From DASYHS01 sp035998295 (GTDB lineage: Bacteria > Pseudomonadota > Alphaproteobacteria > Azospirillales > Azospirillaceae): 43,693 nucleotides of DNA. Positions 33,874 to 42,121 of this stretch are shown one piece after another. The stretch's first letter is position 1. Every line of letters begins with the position of its first letter. Made by a program: the position numbers and the translations under genes. The stretch spans positions 1-43,693 of the forward strand of contig NZ_DASYHS010000142.1 in NCBI RefSeq assembly GCF_035998295.1, read 5' to 3'. The notes beneath the pieces are model-generated. The model had not been told where the DNA came from. It saw nothing but the letters and a program-made list of their open reading frames with translations, and did no database searches.

Positions 33874-35016
33874 TCACTCGGCAGCGGCCCGGGCCTGCCT
33901 GGCCCGGTTGCGGAACGCCGCCTCGACGCGCGGGCGGAACAGGTTCTCCATCGCGCCTGCGAACAGGATCACGAGGCCCTGGATCACGACCACCATCTCG
34001 CGGTTGATGTTCGGGAAGTCGAAGGTCAGTTCCGTGCCGCCCTGGTACAGCGCCCCGAACAGCAGGGCGGCCAGCACGATCCCGATCGGGTGGTTGCGGC
34101 CCATCAGCGCCACCGCGATGCCGACGAAGCCGACCCCGCCGGTGAAGCCGAGGATCAGACGGTGATGCACGCCGAGCACCTCGTTGAAGCCGACCATCCC
34201 GGCGAAGGCGCCCGAGAGCGCCATGGCGAGGACGATGTTGCGCGCCGGCGAGATGCCGGCATAGACGGCCGCGCGCTCGTTCTGGCCGACCGTGCGGATC
34301 TCGTAGCCCCAGCGCGTGTGCCACACCAGGACCCAGAAGATGGCGCAGCAGGCGAGCGCCCACACGAAGGACAGGTTCAGCGGCGAGCGCGCGACCTCGA
34401 TGCCGAACCAGCCGAGCGCCTCGTGCATGAAGGGGAGCCAGGTGCTCTGGTCGAAGGCGCGGCTCTCGGGCGACTGCTGGCCGGGGCTGCGCAGCACGTC
34501 GACCATCAGGTAGGTCATCAGCGAGGCGGCGATGAAGTTGAACATGATCGTCGTGATGACGATGTGGCTGCCGCGCTTGGCCTGGAGGATGGCCGGGACG
34601 AAGGCCCAGCCGGCACCGAACAGCGCCGCCGCCAGCACGGCGACCGGGGCGGCGGCCCACCACGGCCAGCCGCCGAGCGACAGGCCGACCAGCCCGACGC
34701 CGAGGCCGCCGATCAGGGCCTGCCCCTCGCCGCCGATGTTGAACAGGCCGCAATGGAACGCGATCGCGACCGCGAGGCCGGTGAAGACGAAGTTGGTCGC
34801 ATAGTAGAGCGTGAACCCGACCGCCTCCGGATAGCCCACCGCGCCGTAGACCAGCACCTCCAGCGCCGCGATCGGGTTCTCGCCGATCACCAGGATCACG
34901 AGCCCGGAGATGACGAAGGCCGCCGTCAGGTTCAGCAGCGGCAGCAATGCGTAGTTGACCCAGCCCGGGATCTCGCCCGGCTGCCCGAAACCTTTGCCCA
35001 CGGAGCCGCCTGCCAT
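33874..35016 (-). CDS. Nucleoside ABC transporter permease, first subunit (NupP/RnsC-like)
   Basis: The 380-residue BPD_transp_2 permease has GLAVAIAFHCGLFNIGGEGQALIGGLG and the EAA-like loop RWGYEIRTVGQNERAAVYAGISPA, diagnostic of the larger permease of BMP-type nucleoside systems. It has about ten hydrophobic segments. ATG 35016 is supported by AGGGAAA; the longer frame to 35085 is a non-conserved extension. It is separated from its ATPase gene by a 1.06-kb insertion holding a PRC-barrel gene and a tiny divergent gene, which is unusual for this operon type. Confidence 0.92.
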   Translation of the reverse strand: MAGGSVGKGFGQPGEIPGWVNYALLPLLNLTAAFVISGLVILVIGENPIAALEVLVYGAVGYPEAVGFTLYYATNFVFTGLAVAIAFHCGLFNIGGEGQALIGGLGVGLVGLSLGGWPWWAAAPVAVLAAALFGAGWAFVPAILQAKRGSHIVITTIMFNFIAASLMTYLMVDVLRSPGQQSPESRAFDQSTWLPFMHEALGWFGIEVARSPLNLSFVWALACCAIFWVLVWHTRWGYEIRTVGQNERAAVYAGISPARNIVLAMALSGAFAGMVGFNEVLGVHHRLILGFTGGVGFVGIAVALMGRNHPIGIVLAALLFGALYQGGTELTFDFPNINREMVVVIQGLVILFAGAMENLFRPRVEAAFRNRARQARAAAE

Positions 35017-35169
35017 GTCGTTTCCCTGTGCGGGGCCTTGCGATGCCCCACCCGCGACCTTGCCCCGGCCCGCCGCGCGTGGCAAGGCCGCTGGCGCCCC
35101 GTTTCGTGGACGGGGCCGGGTGCTACGCGGTTCGGTGGCCCCCGCCGGTCGGGTGGATGATGGGTCGCG

Positions 35170-35820
35170 CTACGACCGGGCGTCGCGCCAGAAGCGGTCG
35201 ACGGGGGCGACCCAGGCGTCGGTGGCGGCGAAATCCTCCTCGTCCTCGACCGCGGGGGCCGAGCGGAACGTCTCCTCGGTGACCGGCACGACGAGGGCGT
35301 CGTCCCCGGTGATCCGCACCCTCTCGACCGGGACGGCGACGATGCCGCGGCCGGGCGAGAACCAGCCGCCGCGGGAAACCAGCAGGTAGGCGGTGCGGTC
35401 GGGGGCGAGCACGAACCGCTCGGCCTCGCCGAGCCAGTCGCCGCGCGGGCTCCACACCTCGGCGCCGTCGACGTCGTCCCCGGGCCGGAGCGGGCGCGAG
35501 GCCTGGAGCCGGCCGACATGCTCCTCCCACATGCTTTCGTCCGGCAGATGCTGGTCGATGATGACCACGATCTGCTGGAGGCGCGTGGCGCAGGCGTCCT
35601 CGTTGCCGATGTCGGCGAAGGCGACGGCCTGCTCGGCCATCTCCTCCAGCGTGTCCAAGGTGTCGGGCGCGAACAGGACGCCCGGCGGGCGTTCCATGGC
35701 GGCGAGCGTCGCGATGCAGGGCGACGGCACGAGCACCTCTACGGGGGCTGCCCGGGGGGCCGACAGGGGCGCGGCCAGGGCGGCGAGAAGCAGGGCTGCG
35801 ACCGGAGCGGTCAATTTCAT
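35170..35820 (-). CDS. Secreted PRC-barrel domain protein, function unknown
   Basis: The 216-residue protein has a signal peptide (MKLTAPVAALLLAALAAPLSAP, cleavage near RAA-PVE). A helical region (about 30-100) with two cysteines (SPCIAT, EDACATR) follows, then a PRC-barrel-like beta domain (about 125-190: GEAERFVLAPDRTAYLLVS, then VPVERVRI). PRC barrels bind proteins or RNA, and secreted ones in alphaproteobacteria have no settled role. ATG 35820 follows AGGAGG. It interrupts the nucleoside transporter operon on the same strand (about 150 bp before the permease), so it may be co-transcribed. Confidence 0.72.
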   Translation of the reverse strand: MKLTAPVAALLLAALAAPLSAPRAAPVEVLVPSPCIATLAAMERPPGVLFAPDTLDTLEEMAEQAVAFADIGNEDACATRLQQIVVIIDQHLPDESMWEEHVGRLQASRPLRPGDDVDGAEVWSPRGDWLGEAERFVLAPDRTAYLLVSRGGWFSPGRGIVAVPVERVRITGDDALVVPVTEETFRSAPAVEDEEDFAATDAWVAPVDRFWRDARS

Positions 35821-35903
35821 GGCGGGGACCTCCTGCGGTCCCCAACAGCGCGAGGCGCCCGGAGGTTCACACCCGGACGGGATCGGGGCTAGGATGCCGA
35901 CCC

Positions 35904-36095
35904 ATGAAAGCCGGGAAAATCATCGGCCCGGGAGCGGGCGTGGGGGTCGGCGTGGCGATCGGCGCCGCGGTCGGGATCGCGCTGGGCGACGTCGCGACAG
36001 GCATCGGGATCGGCGTCGCGATCTGGATCGCGATGACCCTCGCGTCCCGGCGCCGGGGCGGCCGCGGGCGGTCTAATCCGCCGCCTCGGCGGTGA
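35904..36095 (+). CDS. Tiny glycine-zipper membrane protein (63 aa)
   Basis: The protein has one long Gly/Ala/Val/Ile stretch (about 6-47) with GxxxG-type spacing (GPGAGVGVGVAIGAAVGIALG, shortened here) and a basic tail (SRRRGGRGRSNPPPRR). It probably forms a helical hairpin in the inner membrane. ATG 35904 has a weak AGGAT-like site. Its last 23 bp overlap the convergent ATPase gene on the other strand. Similar short glycine-zipper proteins are common and uncharacterised. Confidence 0.55.
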   Translation: MKAGKIIGPGAGVGVGVAIGAAVGIALGDVATGIGIGVAIWIAMTLASRRRGGRGRSNPPPRR

Positions 36096-37632
36096 CGCCG
36101 GCCATCATCAGGCCGAGCTGGCGCTCGTTGGCCTGGCCGGCGGGCATCTCGCCGACGAGGTGGCCGTCGAACATCACCAGGATACGGTCGGACAGGCTCA
36201 TGATCTCGTCCAGCTCGACCGAGACGAGCAGGATCGCCTTGCCGGCGTCGCGCATCGCGACCAGGCGGCGGTGGATGAACTCGATCGCGCCGATGTCGAC
36301 GCCGCGGGTCGGCTGCCCGACCAGGAGCACGTCGGGGTTGCGCTCGATCTCGCGCGCGAGCACCAGCTTCTGCTGGTTGCCGCCGGAGAAGTTCCCGGAG
36401 CGGAGCTGCGGGATCGGCGGGCGGACGTCGTAGTCCTTCATCTCCCGCGCGCAGCGCGCCTCGACGGCGCGCAGGTCCATCAGGACCGCCCCGTTGTAGT
36501 CGGGCGCGTCGTGGTATCCGAGGATGCTGCACTCGCTCGCGGTGAAGGCGGTGACGAGGCCGACCTTCTGGCGGTCCTCCGGGACATGGGCGACGCCGGC
36601 GCGGCGCAGGCCGCGGGCGGTGAACGCCTCGCGGTCGCGGGTGATGTCGCGGCCCTTCAGCAGGACCGTGCCCGAGGCCGGCGGCCGGATGCCCGCCAGC
36701 GTCTCCAGCAGCTCCGACTGGCCGTTGCCGGAAACGCCGGCGATGCCGACGATCTCGCCTGCCCGGACCTGGAAGCCGACGCCCTTGACCCGCGGCACGC
36801 CGTGGGCATCGACGACGGTCAGGTCGCGCGCCTCGAGCAGGACTTCGCCCGGCCGGGCCGGCTGCTTCTCGACCCGCAGCAGCACCTTGCGGCCGACCAT
36901 CAGCTCGGCAAGGCGCTCGCGCGAGGTCTCGGGCGTGCGCAGATGCGCCACGACCTCGCCGCGCCGCATCACGGTGACCCAGTCGGTCAGGTCCATGATC
37001 TCGCGCAGCTTGTGGGTGATGATGACGACCGTCTTTCCCTGCTCGCGCAGCGCGCGCAGGATGCGGAAGAGGTGGTCGGCCTCCTGCGGGGTCAGGACCC
37101 CGGTCGGCTCGTCCAGGATCAGTATGTCGGCGCCGCGGAACAGCGCCTTCAGGATCTCGACCCGCTGCTGGCTGCCGACCGGCAGCTCGCCGACCACGGC
37201 GTCCAGGTCGACCTCGAGGCCGTAGTCGCGCTGGATGCGCTCCAGCGCCTCCCTCGCGCGGGCCATTCCGGGGCCGAGCGTCGGGCCGCCCTCGGCGCCC
37301 AGCAGCACGTTCTCGATCACGGTGAAGGTGTCCACCAGCATGAAGTGCTGGTGGACCATGCCGATCCCGGCGGCGATCGCGTCCCGCGGGCTGCGGATCG
37401 AGACCGGCTCGCCGTTCACCAGGACCATCCCGTCGTCGGCCCGGAGATAGCCGTAGACAATGCTCATGATCGTCGACTTGCCGGCGCCGTTCTCGCCGAC
37501 GACGCCGTGGATCGTGCCGCGGCGCACCGACATCGACACGCGCCGGTTGGCCTGGTTCGTCCCGAACCACTTGTCGACGTCGCGGACCTCGAGGGCGGGC
37601 GTCATCGCCCGCACGGTGGTGTCCTCAGCCAT
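36073..37632 (-). CDS. Nucleoside ABC transporter ATP-binding protein (double NBD, NupO/YufO-like)
   Basis: The 519-residue protein has two tandem ABC domains. NBD1 is canonical: Walker A GENGAGKST, Q-loop GMVHQHFMLVDTFTVIENV, signature LPVGSQQRVEILKAL, Walker B ILILDEPTGVLTP. NBD2 is the degenerate type: GVSGNGQSE at Walker A (no Lys), signature SGGNQQKLVLAREI, and LLVGQPTRGVD at Walker B with Gln for the catalytic Glu. This asymmetry is normal for BMP-associated and sugar importers. ATG 37632 follows GGGAGGG, 26 bp after bmpA. Confidence 0.93.
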   Translation of the reverse strand: MAEDTTVRAMTPALEVRDVDKWFGTNQANRRVSMSVRRGTIHGVVGENGAGKSTIMSIVYGYLRADDGMVLVNGEPVSIRSPRDAIAAGIGMVHQHFMLVDTFTVIENVLLGAEGGPTLGPGMARAREALERIQRDYGLEVDLDAVVGELPVGSQQRVEILKALFRGADILILDEPTGVLTPQEADHLFRILRALREQGKTVVIITHKLREIMDLTDWVTVMRRGEVVAHLRTPETSRERLAELMVGRKVLLRVEKQPARPGEVLLEARDLTVVDAHGVPRVKGVGFQVRAGEIVGIAGVSGNGQSELLETLAGIRPPASGTVLLKGRDITRDREAFTARGLRRAGVAHVPEDRQKVGLVTAFTASECSILGYHDAPDYNGAVLMDLRAVEARCAREMKDYDVRPPIPQLRSGNFSGGNQQKLVLAREIERNPDVLLVGQPTRGVDIGAIEFIHRRLVAMRDAGKAILLVSVELDEIMSLSDRILVMFDGHLVGEMPAGQANERQLGLMMAGVTAEAAD

Positions 37633-37658
37633 GCCGTCCGCCCTCCCGTTCCGGTCCG

Positions 37659-38648
37659 TTACTGCTGGTACGGCTCCACCTTCAGGTCGCCCGCGATGAT
37701 CTGCGCCTTCGCCTCCTCGACCTTCTGCTCCATCTCCGGCGTGATCAGGTCGCGGTTGTGCTCGTCGATCGCGTAGTCGACGCCGCCTTCCGCGAGACCG
37801 AGCGAGCGGACCCCGCCTTCCAGCGTGCCTTCCTGCGCGTTCTTCATGCATTCGTAGACGGCGGTGTCGACCCGCTTCAGCATCGAGGTCAGCACCGAGC
37901 CGGGATGCAGGAAGTTCTGGTTGCTGTCGACGCCGACCGAGAACTTGCCGGCGTCGTCCGCCGCCCGCAGAACGCCGAGCCCGGTGGCGCCCGCGGCCGC
38001 GTAGACGACGTCGGCGCCGCGGTCGAACTGGCTGCGCGCCAGCTCGGCGCCGCGCGCGGGGTCGTTCCAGGCCGCCGGCGTGGTGCCGGTCATGTTCTGG
38101 ATCACCTCGGCGTCGGGCCGGACGTGCTTGACGCCCTGCTCGTAGCCGGTCGCGAAGTTGCGGATCAGCGGGATGTCCATGCCGCCGACGAAGCCGACCG
38201 TGCCGGTGCCGGACTTCATGCCCGCCAGCATGCCGACCAGGAACGAGCCCTCGTGCTCCTTGAACAGGATCGACTGGACGTTGGGCTGCTCGACCACGCC
38301 GTCGATGATGCAGAACTTCGTGTCGGGGAACTCCTGCGCGATCTTCTCCATGGCGGTCGCCTGGGCGAAGCCGACGCCCACGATGACGTCGGCGCCGCGC
38401 CGCGCCATGTTGCGCAGGGCCTGCTCGCGCTGGGCCTCGTTGGTGACCTCGAACTCGCGGTAGGCGATCCCGCTCTCCTCGCGGAACTGCTCGGCGCCGC
38501 GGTACGCGGCCTCGTTGAAGCTCTTGTCGAACTTTCCGCCCATGTCATAGACGATCGCGGGCTGGAAATCCTGTGCCTGCGCCGAACCGGCGCCGATGCC
38601 GGCGCCAAGGATGGTCGTTGCCGCCAGCGCGGCGAGAAGCGTCCTCAT
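37659..38648 (-). CDS. BMP-family nucleoside-binding protein of the ABC transporter
   Basis: The 329-residue periplasmic protein has a signal peptide ending AQA-QDF (about residue 26) and no lipobox. BMP/PnrA motifs are IVYDMGGKFDKSFNEAAYRGAEQF near the start, FCIIDGVVEQPNVQSI, EGSFLVGMLAGM and VGFVGGMDIPLIRNFATGYEQGVKHV. These proteins bind purine/pyrimidine nucleosides. ATG 38648 follows GGGAGAG. It is the first gene of the leftward operon that continues through permeases to cdd-punA-deoC-deoA, so import and breakdown are linked. Confidence 0.92.
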   Translation of the reverse strand: MRTLLAALAATTILGAGIGAGSAQAQDFQPAIVYDMGGKFDKSFNEAAYRGAEQFREESGIAYREFEVTNEAQREQALRNMARRGADVIVGVGFAQATAMEKIAQEFPDTKFCIIDGVVEQPNVQSILFKEHEGSFLVGMLAGMKSGTGTVGFVGGMDIPLIRNFATGYEQGVKHVRPDAEVIQNMTGTTPAAWNDPARGAELARSQFDRGADVVYAAAGATGLGVLRAADDAGKFSVGVDSNQNFLHPGSVLTSMLKRVDTAVYECMKNAQEGTLEGGVRSLGLAEGGVDYAIDEHNRDLITPEMEQKVEEAKAQIIAGDLKVEPYQQ

Positions 38649-38721
38649 GATTCCCATTCTCTCCCTGTCCATGGGTTCGGCGAAAAGATAGCGCCGGTAT
38701 TAACCCGCTTACAGGGGAAAT

Positions 38722-38750
38722 CTTTCGTCCGGCTGAGACGTTAACGAAAG
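38722..38750. promoter_or_regulatory. Dyad in the bmpA/hemolysin III divergent intergenic region
   Basis: CTTTCG (38722-38727) and CGAAAG (38745-38750) form 6-bp inverted arms. A second small palindrome, CGTTAACG, at 38739-38746 overlaps the right arm. This is the AT-richest part of the 134-bp divergent region and a candidate operator for the nucleoside operon. No convincing -35/-10 pair was found and no regulator gene is adjacent. Confidence 0.3.
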
Positions 38751-38782
38751 GCACGCGCGAACCGTCCCGGGAAACCACCGCC

Positions 38783-39463
38783 ATGCGGACCCGTCAAGGA
38801 CTGAGGATCCATCCCGGCGAGCAGGAGCACACCCTTGCCGAGGAACTCGCCAACGCAGTGACCCACGGCATCGGCACGCTGCTGGCGGCGGCGGCCTTCG
38901 TCCTGCTGGTCGTGCTGGGCACGGTGCACGGGACGCTGGAGCACGTGCTGGCGCTGGCGGTCTACGGCGCGACGCTGGTGATCCTCTACCTCGCGAGCAC
39001 GCTCTACCACTCCGTCCGGCACCGGAGGGCCCGGCGGCTGTTCCGCCTGTTCGACCACGCCGCGATCTTCCTGCTGATCGCCGGCACCTACACGCCCTAC
39101 GCCCTGATCGGCATGGGCGGGGCGGCGGGCTGGCTCCTGTTCGCGGCCATCTGGACGGCGGCGGCGGCCGGCATCGCCTTCAAGGTGATGTGCCTCGACC
39201 GGTACGAGCGCGCCTCGCTCGTCTTCTATCTCGCGATGGGCTGGATCGGGGTGCTGGCGCTGGGTCCGCTGATGCGGTCGATCGAGACGGAGGGCCTGCT
39301 CCTGCTGGCGCTCGGCGGCCTCGCCTATACCGGCGGCGTGCTGTTCTATCTTTGGGAAGGCCTGCCCTTCAACCACGCGGTCTGGCACCTGTTCGTGCTC
39401 TGCGGCAGCGCCAGCCATTTCCTGTCCATATACCTCTACGTCGCCGCGCCGAACGCCGCGTGA
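38783..39463 (+). CDS. Hemolysin III family (PAQR-like) membrane protein
   Basis: The 226-residue protein has seven hydrophobic helices and the family motifs ELANAVTHGIG, STLYHSVRHRRARRLFRLFDHAAIFLLIAGTYTPY and LPFNHAVWHLFVLCGSASHF. The Ser, Asp and His residues that bind zinc in PAQR proteins (SxxxH, D, HxxxH) are all present. Function in bacteria is unsettled; a membrane-lipid hydrolase or sensor role is suspected and hemolysis is historical naming. ATG 38783 has a weak GGGAAA site. Confidence 0.9.
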   Translation: MRTRQGLRIHPGEQEHTLAEELANAVTHGIGTLLAAAAFVLLVVLGTVHGTLEHVLALAVYGATLVILYLASTLYHSVRHRRARRLFRLFDHAAIFLLIAGTYTPYALIGMGGAAGWLLFAAIWTAAAAGIAFKVMCLDRYERASLVFYLAMGWIGVLALGPLMRSIETEGLLLLALGGLAYTGGVLFYLWEGLPFNHAVWHLFVLCGSASHFLSIYLYVAAPNAA

Positions 39464-39483
39464 GTGGCGCCGGCGCCCTGATC

Positions 39484-39511
39484 GGCTATGATGGGCCGGC
39501 TATGATAGGCC
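39484..39511 (+). repeat. Two tandem 14-bp copies before the alcohol dehydrogenase gene
   Basis: GGCTATGATGGGCC is followed at once by GGCTATGATAGGCC (13 of 14 identical), then GGCC. The second copy can also fold as GGCCGG-CTAT/ATAG-CCGGCC with a one-base bulge. It lies 20 bp after the hemolysin III stop and 45 bp before the dehydrogenase start, so it may act as a weak terminator or be a simple duplication. Confidence 0.6.
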
Positions 39512-39556
39512 GGCCACGACCGGACCCCACCGTTCGGGCAAGCACCAGGAGGCAGC

Positions 39557-40735
39557 ATGATCGCCAGCATCACCGTCCCGCCGCTCATGCTGATCGGCGG
39601 CGGCTCCGTCGCCCGGATCGCCGAGGTGCTGGAGCGCACGGGCGTGAGGCGCCCGCTGATCGTCACGGACGGCTTCCTGCGCGACAGCGGCGCGCTCGCC
39701 CGGCTGACCGGCCCGCTGGAAGCGGCCGGCATTCCCCATTCCGTGTTCGCCGACACCGTCCCGGACCCCACGACCGACGTCGTCGAGGCCGGCACCCGCG
39801 TGCTCGCGGGCGGCGGGTTCGACGGGATGGTGGCGCTCGGCGGCGGCTCGCCGATCGACACCGCCAAGGCCATGGGCGTGCTCGCGGCCAATGGCGGGCG
39901 GATGCGCGACTACAAGGTCCCGAACCCGATCCCGCGCGACGGGCTGCCGGTGGTCGCGATCCCGACCACGGCGGGCACCGGCTCGGAGGCGACCCGCTTC
40001 ACAGTGATCACCGACACCGAGACCGACGAGAAGATGCTGATCGCCGGGCCGGGCGTGCTGCCGCGCGTCGCGATCGTCGACTACGAGTTCACCCTGACCT
40101 GCCCGTTCCGGCTGACCGCGGATACCGGCATCGACACGCTGACCCATGCGATCGAGGCCTATGTCAGCCGGCGCGCCAACCCGTTCGCCGACAGCATGGC
40201 GCTGGCGGCCATGGGCAAGGTGTGGCGCAACCTCCGCCTCGCCTGCTTCGAGCCGTCGAACCGGCACGCGCGCGCCGAGATGATGCTGGCCGCGACCCAG
40301 GCGGGGATCGCGTTCTCGAACGCGTCGGTCGCGCTGGTGCATGGGATGAGCCGGCCGATCGGGGCCCATTTCCACGTCCCCCACGGCCTGTCGAACGCGA
40401 TGCTGCTGCCGGCCGTCACCGCGTTCTCGCTGCCGGCGGCGCCGGGGCGCTACGCCGACTGCGCGCGCGCGATGGACCTCGTCCCGCCCGAGGCGGAGGA
40501 CGGGGAGGCGGGGGCGGCGCTGATCGGGGCGCTGATCGCGCTGAACCGGGACCTCAAGGTGCCGAGCCCGGCGGAGTACGGCGTCGATGCCCGGCGCTAC
40601 CGCGACCTAATGCCGGTCATGGCGGAGCAGGCGCTGGCGTCGGGGTCGCCCGCCAACAATCCGCGGGTCCCGAGCGCCGGGGAGATGGTGGCGCTGTACC
40701 GCGAGGTCTACACCCCCGGCGGCCTGCCGGCCTGA
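39557..40735 (+). CDS. Iron-containing (group III) alcohol dehydrogenase
   Basis: The 392-residue protein has the NAD-binding loop ALGGGSPIDTAKAMG, TAGTGSEATRF, and the metal site spread over DTLTHAIEAYVS and VHGMSRPIGAHFHVPHGLSNA (His ligands). Relatives oxidise or reduce primary alcohols, lactaldehyde, hydroxyacids or maleylacetate; the substrate is not predictable. ATG 39557 has a perfect AGGAGG 6 bp upstream. It appears monocistronic or linked to the upstream hemolysin III gene (93-bp gap). Confidence 0.9.
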   Translation: MIASITVPPLMLIGGGSVARIAEVLERTGVRRPLIVTDGFLRDSGALARLTGPLEAAGIPHSVFADTVPDPTTDVVEAGTRVLAGGGFDGMVALGGGSPIDTAKAMGVLAANGGRMRDYKVPNPIPRDGLPVVAIPTTAGTGSEATRFTVITDTETDEKMLIAGPGVLPRVAIVDYEFTLTCPFRLTADTGIDTLTHAIEAYVSRRANPFADSMALAAMGKVWRNLRLACFEPSNRHARAEMMLAATQAGIAFSNASVALVHGMSRPIGAHFHVPHGLSNAMLLPAVTAFSLPAAPGRYADCARAMDLVPPEAEDGEAGAALIGALIALNRDLKVPSPAEYGVDARRYRDLMPVMAEQALASGSPANNPRVPSAGEMVALYREVYTPGGLPA

Positions 40736-40741
40736 ACTCGC

Positions 40742-40769
40742 CGGCCCCGGGGTGTGAGCTCGGGGGCCG
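40742..40769 (+). terminator. Possible terminator hairpin after the alcohol dehydrogenase gene
   Basis: CGGCCCC (40742-40748) and GGGGCCG (40763-40769) can pair over 7 bp with a 14-base loop, 7 bp after the stop codon. No T-run follows directly, so at best this is a weak intrinsic or Rho-assisted terminator. The AT-rich GTTAAGAATAATTAAAC (40780-40796), 50 bp before the next start, may hold the lysE-family promoter. Confidence 0.35.
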
Positions 40770-40846
40770 TCGGGGAGGGTTAAGAATAATTAAACGGAGG
40801 GGCTGCACACTCCGCGCCGGTCGCATGGAAGGCGGAGAGAGGGCGG

Positions 40847-41485
40847 GTGCCGGAGGGGCTGGGCGTATTGCTGCAGGGCGTCGTTCTTGGCTTCGCCATC
40901 GCCGCCCCAGTCGGGCCGATCGGCCTGCTGTGCATCCGGCGCACGCTGCAGCACGGTCCGGCCATGGGGCTCGCCACGGGGCTGGGCGCCGCCGTCGCCG
41001 ACACCTTCTACGGTGCCGTCGCCGCCTTCGGACTGCAGGCCGTCATCGAATGGATGGCCGGGCACGAAGGCCTGTTCCGGCTCTTCGGCGGCATCTTCAT
41101 GCTGGCGGTCGCGATCAGGGGCGCCGTGGCGACGTCCCGGCCGCAGCCCGGCGCGGACGGGCCGCCGGACCCGGCCGGACTGGCCGCGAACTTCGCCACC
41201 GGGCTCGTCCTGACCATGGGCAACCCGCTCACGATCATGGCCTTCGTCGCCGTGCTCGCGGCGTTCGGGCTCGGCGGCCAGCTAGGCCGGTTCGACGCCG
41301 CCACTCTCGTGGCCGGCGTCTTCGCCGGCTCGGCGGCGTGGTGGCTGCTGCTGAACTCCGGCGTGGCGGTGATGCGCCACCGCATCACCGACGGCTGGTT
41401 CGCGGCGGTGAACCGCATAGCGGCCGTGCTGCTCGCGGGGTGCGGCCTCTACGCCCTCGTCACCGCCGTTCTGGCGCTGGCGTGA
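40847..41485 (+). CDS. LysE/RhtB-family exporter
   Basis: The 212-residue membrane protein has about six hydrophobic segments. The LysE N-terminal pattern LLQGVVLGFAIAAPVGPIGLLCIRRTLQHG and the mid-protein GLVLTMGNPLTIMAF are diagnostic. Family members export amino acids or related small molecules; the substrate is unknown. The start is GTG 40847 with GGAGAGAGGG upstream. It is convergent with ahpD, with a hairpin between them. Confidence 0.9.
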   Translation: MPEGLGVLLQGVVLGFAIAAPVGPIGLLCIRRTLQHGPAMGLATGLGAAVADTFYGAVAAFGLQAVIEWMAGHEGLFRLFGGIFMLAVAIRGAVATSRPQPGADGPPDPAGLAANFATGLVLTMGNPLTIMAFVAVLAAFGLGGQLGRFDAATLVAGVFAGSAAWWLLLNSGVAVMRHRITDGWFAAVNRIAAVLLAGCGLYALVTAVLALA

Positions 41486-41498
41486 GTCCCGCACACCA

Positions 41499-41524
41499 GC
41501 CTGACCGCGTGAAGCCGGTCAGGC
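41499..41524. terminator. Bidirectional terminator-like hairpin between lysE-family gene and ahpD
   Basis: GCCTGACCG (41499-41507) and CGGTCAGGC (41516-41524) form a perfect 9-bp stem with an 8-base loop between two convergent genes; the right arm contains the ahpD stop codon. No U-run on either side. Position between convergent genes supports a terminator role for both. Confidence 0.5.
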
Positions 41525-42061
41525 CGCGACCCGCTCCAGCGCGTCCTCGGCATCGAGGGTGACCGCGACCGCATGGATCACGGAGGCGATACGCACCGTG
41601 TCCTGCACGGCCTCCTTGCCGGCGCCCTTCTTCACGACCTCGCGCTCGTGGCTCTCGATGCACATCCCGCAGCCGTTGACCGCGGAGACGGCGAGCGACC
41701 ACAGCTCGAAGTCCAGCTTGTCGACGCCGGGATTGCCGATCACGTTCATGCGCAGGCGGGCCGGCATCTGCGCGTAGTCCGTGGTCGAGGACAGGTGGAC
41801 GAACCGGTAGTAGATGTTGTTCATCCCCATCACCGCGGCGGCCGCCTTGGCGGCGTTGAGCGCGGTCTCGTCCAGATGGTCGGCCGCGGCGGCCGTGACG
41901 GCGCGGACGAGGTCGGCGTTGCGCGCCGCGATCGCCGAGGCGACGGCCGTGCCCCAGACCTGCTGCGGGGTCAGGTTGGTGCTGTTGAAGACGTTGGACA
42001 GGTTGAGGCGCAGGTCCTTGGCGTAGTCGGGCAGCCTGGCCTTCAGCGCGTCGATCGACAT
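41519..42061 (-). CDS. ahpD: Alkyl hydroperoxidase AhpD (carboxymuconolactone decarboxylase fold)
   Basis: The 180-residue protein has the redox centre Cys131-Gly-Met-Cys134 within NGCGMCIESHE, with conserved His138 and the upstream Glu of the AhpD proton relay (FELWSLAVSA). It has peroxidase activity and can pass electrons to AhpC. ATG 42061 is 60 bp after the ahpC stop on the same strand, so the two form an ahpC-ahpD operon. Confidence 0.93.
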   Translation of the reverse strand: MSIDALKARLPDYAKDLRLNLSNVFNSTNLTPQQVWGTAVASAIAARNADLVRAVTAAAADHLDETALNAAKAAAAVMGMNNIYYRFVHLSSTTDYAQMPARLRMNVIGNPGVDKLDFELWSLAVSAVNGCGMCIESHEREVVKKGAGKEAVQDTVRIASVIHAVAVTLDAEDALERVAA

Positions 42062-42121
42062 CGGGCTTCTCCTCGGTTGGAAATGGGTGGGACCGCCCGC
42101 GGGGAGCGGCCCCGTCCCGGG

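Noticed and set aside
38649..38782. Purine-type riboswitch or clear sigma-70 promoter upstream of bmpA
   Set aside because: No conserved aptamer pattern, and the best -35/-10 pair (TGTAAG/TATCTT) is weak; only a small dyad is reported.
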